A stretch of 8,648 nt of DNA from JAHRVQ01 sp046290215 (lineage in GTDB: Bacteria > Pseudomonadota > Gammaproteobacteria > Pseudomonadales > Azotimanducaceae), in assembly GCA_046290215.1 (NCBI GenBank), contig JBKAGC010000155.1, positions 1-8,648 of the forward strand. Direction: 5' to 3'. Made by a program: the position numbers and the translations under genes. The notes beneath the pieces are model-generated. The model was given only the letters and a program-made list of their open reading frames with translations. It ran no database searches and had not been told where the DNA came from. Positions 6,632 through 8,648 of the stretch are shown here, piece by piece (position 1 is the first letter of the stretch; every line of letters starts with the position of its first letter).

Positions 6632-7759
6632 CTAAAGCGCTTCGTAAACCGCCTGCACCAGATTGAAGGATCGTAAGTCACCTACCAGGCCTGGGAACAT
6701 CTTGTTCATCACATAGGAAATAGACACCCCGGCATCCTGATCGATCAAAGCTAGCGAACCGCCCCAACCTCCCCAGTAACAAACGTTGTCGTTTGGCGCG
6801 AGAAGCTTTGCTTTGTTGATACCAAAGCCCAGGCCGAATGCCGTGGGCACCTGGAGTGCCATATCCGTACCTTCAATACGGGTCCGCATAACGTCTGTGG
6901 CAAGGTCTTGAGAAAACAAGCGAACCCCATGGGCCTCGCCTTTGTTTGCCAGCACCGCATGGATTTTCGCCACACTGCGAGCATTACCGTGCCCGTTCGC
7001 CGCAGGGATTTCCGCCTTGCGCCAGCCACTGGTGCGGGATTCCAGCGCTGAGGCTGCTGGATAACGGAAAGTTCGTACCGCGATACTGTCGGGATCACCT
7101 TCCTGACGAATACTGGCATCATCTCCAGGCGGCAACAAATCACCAATCCGGGCAAACTCTGACTCTGGCACACCAATATGGAAATCCGCATCAAGCGGCC
7201 CGGCAATCTCTTCAGCGAAGAATGTACCCAGGGTTTTACCTGTGATACGTCGTACCACCTCGCCGATCAAGTAACCCTGGGTCAGGGCATGGTAGCCGAT
7301 CGCAGTACCAGGCTCCCACCATGGTGCCTGGGCAGCCAGAGCGTCGGTGACCTTTTGCCAATCATAGAGGTCATCACCCACCAGGGCTTCATCGGTACCA
7401 GACAATCCAGCGGCATGATCCATGATGTGCCAGACCTTAACCTCGGCTTTGCCGTTCTGGGCAAACTCTGGCCAGTAATCAGCGACGTTAGCATCGAAAT
7501 CTAACTGGCCCCTTTCTGCCAACAGCATGGCACACAGAAAAGACATGGTCTTGGTGGTGCTGTAAACGTTAACAATCGTGTTTTCTTGCCATGGCTGGGT
7601 CCGGGCTTCATCAAGGTGACCACCCCAGATGTCCACTACTTGCTTACCGTGTTGGTACACCGCAAATGAGGCACCAACATCCCCATTTGAATCCAAACTA
7701 TCCGACAGAACTTGTTTTACTTTGGCGAAGCGATCATCGCAGGCACCGTGAATTTCCAT
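6632..7759 (-). CDS. Serine hydrolase, beta-lactamase class C / family VIII esterase type
   Basis: 375 residues of the beta-lactamase-related penicillin-binding fold. The nucleophile motif S67-T-T-K70 is in NVYSTTKTMSF, and the second motif is Y156-H-A in IGYHALTQGYLIGEVVRRITG. The third region is YWGGWGGS (328-335), where class C enzymes have KTG. IMDHAAGLSG (112-121) is the usual LLxHxSGL block. There is no signal peptide, so the enzyme should be cytosolic. These traits favour a family VIII carboxylesterase or other small-molecule hydrolase over a periplasmic beta-lactamase. The ATG at 7759 has GGGGG 6 nt upstream. It is the first gene after a 477-nt gap and its stop is 3 nt from trmY, so it probably leads the operon. 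Its substrate, and any link to F420, are unknown. Confidence 0.92.
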   Translation of the reverse strand: MEIHGACDDRFAKVKQVLSDSLDSNGDVGASFAVYQHGKQVVDIWGGHLDEARTQPWQENTIVNVYSTTKTMSFLCAMLLAERGQLDFDANVADYWPEFAQNGKAEVKVWHIMDHAAGLSGTDEALVGDDLYDWQKVTDALAAQAPWWEPGTAIGYHALTQGYLIGEVVRRITGKTLGTFFAEEIAGPLDADFHIGVPESEFARIGDLLPPGDDASIRQEGDPDSIAVRTFRYPAASALESRTSGWRKAEIPAANGHGNARSVAKIHAVLANKGEAHGVRLFSQDLATDVMRTRIEGTDMALQVPTAFGLGFGINKAKLLAPNDNVCYWGGWGGSLALIDQDAGVSISYVMNKMFPGLVGDLRSFNLVQAVYEAL

Positions 7760-7803
7760 AAATTTCCCCCGTTTTTGAGTGCAGGCAATGTAGCACAGGC
7801 AGC

Positions 7804-7824
7804 AGCCCGCCCATATAGCGGGCT
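7804..7824. repeat. perfect inverted repeat (hairpin) upstream of the serine hydrolase
   Basis: AGCCCGC (7804-7810) and GCGGGCT (7818-7824) form a perfect GC-rich 7-bp stem around the loop CCATATA. It lies 45 nt before the hydrolase start codon. No T-run follows on either strand, so it is not a standard intrinsic terminator. It could be a leader hairpin or an operator for a dimeric repressor. Confidence 0.5.
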
Positions 7825-7868
7825 ATGCCGCGGTTCTGCGGTGCATCAAGAAGTTTTCCCCACGAGAT

Positions 7869-7894
7869 TGTGGATAACTTTGGTGATAACTTTG
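7869..7894 (+). repeat. perfect DnaA box plus 12-bp-period direct repeat
   Basis: TGTGGATAA (7869-7877) is an exact match, on the plus strand, to the complement of the E. coli-type DnaA box TTATCCACA. The 10-mer GATAACTTTG occurs at 7873-7882 and again at 7885-7894, a 12-bp period. This places a degenerate copy of the 9-mer, TGGTGATAA, at 7881-7889. Confidence 0.5.
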
Positions 7895-7936
7895 CCTATA
7901 CTGCGTCTACCTCTATTGGGAGGAAATATCCAGGGT

Positions 7937-7945
7937 TGTGGCTAA
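7937..7945 (+). repeat. DnaA-box-like 9-mer (one mismatch)
   Basis: TGTGGCTAA differs by one base from TGTGGATAA and has the same orientation as the box at 7869. It is followed by an AT-rich stretch. Confidence 0.25.
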
Positions 7946-8058
7946 AAATTCAGCGCAATACACTTTTTGCATTATTTTCAATGACTTAGGGATGTTTTCC
8001 GACAATTTAGATTCGAAAACCCTTGCAATCTACACTAACACCCGCGGTTAGCCTGGCT

Positions 8059-8079
8059 TGTGTATAACTCGGTGTATGA
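8059..8079 (+). repeat. DnaA-box-like TGTGTATAA with 12-bp-spaced repeat
   Basis: TGTGTATAA (8059-8067) reads TTATACACA on the other strand, which fits the relaxed box TTATNCACA. The 6-mer GTGTAT recurs 12 bp later (8060-8065 and 8072-8077), the same period as the pair at 7873/7885. The 9-mer TATAACTCG at 8063-8071 also recurs at 8169-8177. Confidence 0.4.
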
Positions 8080-8236
8080 AACGTCGCTTAACACTATATT
8101 TACAGAGGAAACAGCCAAACTTACGTCACTTTCGCTACATCTGACCCTGGGCAACCAGCCGTAAGCCTTATAACTCGCGCGGTAAATCGTTTTAAACAAA
8201 ATACCGTGACATTAAAGAATTCAGCCCCTGATAGGT

Positions 8237-8648
8237 CTACGCCGCAGCCGCCGTCTTAATTGCCTCCAACACTTTCGCAAAGTTTGCCGAATCATTTGTC
8301 AAACCTGACCCAGCCTGAATACTGCGCTTCAGGGCGCGCACATTCTGCTGCTCAAAGGAGGCAAATCGAGATGCCATGGTCATTGCAGCGTCCACCACCT
8401 GCTCGTCTGGTACACATTGCTCAATCAAACCCGCAGCTAACAAGTCTGGCGCTGCCCAACGCTGCCCCAACAATCCCATGCGTAAGGCTACCTGATAACC
8501 ATATCGCTGGGTTAACCAGAATACATTGAGCGGAGCGAGCATATTTCGCTCCACCTCCGAAACATGCATAAAGGCGTTTTCACCCGCCACCAAGAAGTCG
8601 CAGGCAAGTGCTAGTGATGAACCACCGGCAATGGCAAAACCCTGCAGC
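8237..8648 (-). CDS. Enoyl-CoA hydratase/isomerase (crotonase family), C-terminal part
   Basis: The last 136 residues; the N terminus lies beyond the right edge. The fragment opens with LQGFAIAGGSSLALACDFLVAGENAFM, the crotonase (G/A)GGxxLALACD block that forms part of the CoA-binding and oxyanion-hole region (here GGSS rather than GGG). A Glu follows in VSEVERNML (fragment residue 31), at the place of the second catalytic Glu of hydratases. LRMGLLGQRWAAPDLLAAGLIEQCVPDEQV is the typical helical segment before the C-terminal helix. The family acts on acyl-CoA thioesters, for example in beta-oxidation, but covers hydratases, isomerases and other activities. It shares the strand of the F420 block but is 477 nt away, so probably a separate transcription unit. 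Confidence 0.92.
   Translation of the reverse strand, partial: LQGFAIAGGSSLALACDFLVAGENAFMHVSEVERNMLAPLNVFWLTQRYGYQVALRMGLLGQRWAAPDLLAAGLIEQCVPDEQVVDAAMTMASRFASFEQQNVRALKRSIQAGSGLTNDSANFAKVLEAIKTAAAA

Larger units (their letters stand above)
7760..8236. other. 477-bp intergenic region with DnaA-box-like repeats and a hairpin
   Basis: No convincing gene is present on either strand. It should contain the terminator of the crotonase gene and the promoter of the serine hydrolase operon, but I found no clear hairpin-plus-T-run and no well-spaced -35/-10 pair. An extended -10-like TGCTACATT lies about 25 nt before the hydrolase start without a good -35. It holds several TGTGGATAA-like 9-mers in one orientation, a perfect 7-bp stem (7804-7824), and a 6-bp inverted repeat TAGATT (8008-8013) / AATCTA (8027-8032). 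It is more AT-rich than the flanking genes. Confidence 0.7.

Noticed and set aside
8076..8144. 22-residue plus-strand open frame (MKRRLTLYLQ...)
   Set aside because: No Shine-Dalgarno, no recognisable features, and such short frames are expected by chance in 477 bp of intergenic DNA.
8183..8207. Intrinsic terminator for the crotonase gene at the GGTA...TACC inverted repeat
   Set aside because: The outer stem is only 4 bp with mismatches inside, and no T-run follows in the minus direction.
7760..8236. Chromosomal oriC
   Set aside because: DnaA-like boxes are present, but no dnaA, dnaN, mnmG, rsmG, parA/B or rpmH is nearby, and box quality is mixed. Kept only as a DnaA-binding-site hypothesis.
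8237..8593. A short 118-residue protein starting at TTG 8593
   Set aside because: The frame is open to the window edge and encodes the conserved crotonase GGSSLALACD block before that point, so 8593 is internal to a longer gene.

Overview
The window is one strongly polarised block: every gene I can support lies on the minus strand, so transcription runs from high to low coordinates. Its core (5960 down to 250) is a complete set of core genes for the deazaflavin cofactor F420. These are an F420:NADP+ oxidoreductase (npdG/fno), cofE, cofD, cofC and a fused cofG-cofH (fbiC). Upstream in the same direction are a cytosolic serine hydrolase of the beta-lactamase/family VIII esterase type and a TrmY-like SPOUT RNA methyltransferase. 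Downstream is the start of a PPOX/flavin split-barrel protein, cut by the left edge, which is a plausible F420 user. At the right edge, across about 480 bases without a gene, is the C-terminal half of an enoyl-CoA hydratase/isomerase, which looks like a separate unit.

Gene order in transcription direction is: crotonase (partial) // gap // serine hydrolase - trmY - npdG - cofE - cofD - cofC - fbiC - PPOX (partial). Junctions are tight: 3 nt (hydrolase/trmY, GTG start), 74 nt (trmY/npdG), 43 nt (npdG/cofE), TAATG overlap (cofE/cofD), 93 nt (cofD/cofC), ATGA overlap (cofC/fbiC) and 22 nt (fbiC/PPOX). An operon with translational coupling is likely. A candidate internal promoter in the 74-nt gap could let the F420 genes be expressed apart from the first two.

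Functionally, FbiC makes Fo from the tyrosine and flavin-pathway precursors. CofC activates a phospho-acid with GTP, CofD joins it to Fo, CofE adds glutamates, and NpdG exchanges hydride between F420 and NADPH. CofE is the short single-domain form without the FMN-reductase domain of actinobacterial FbiB, and no such reductase is encoded here. Which three-carbon acid CofC uses (2-phospholactate, phosphoenolpyruvate or 3-phosphoglycerate) is therefore open.

Organism: moderate GC, E. coli-type TTATCCACA DnaA-box-like sequences and the gene types suggest a proteobacterium, perhaps a marine or environmental gammaproteobacterium with horizontally acquired F420 genes. This is inference and no marker gene settles it. 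The 7760..8236 gap contains a cluster of DnaA-box-like sequences in direct orientation, some in 12-bp-spaced pairs, which the annotated genes do not explain.
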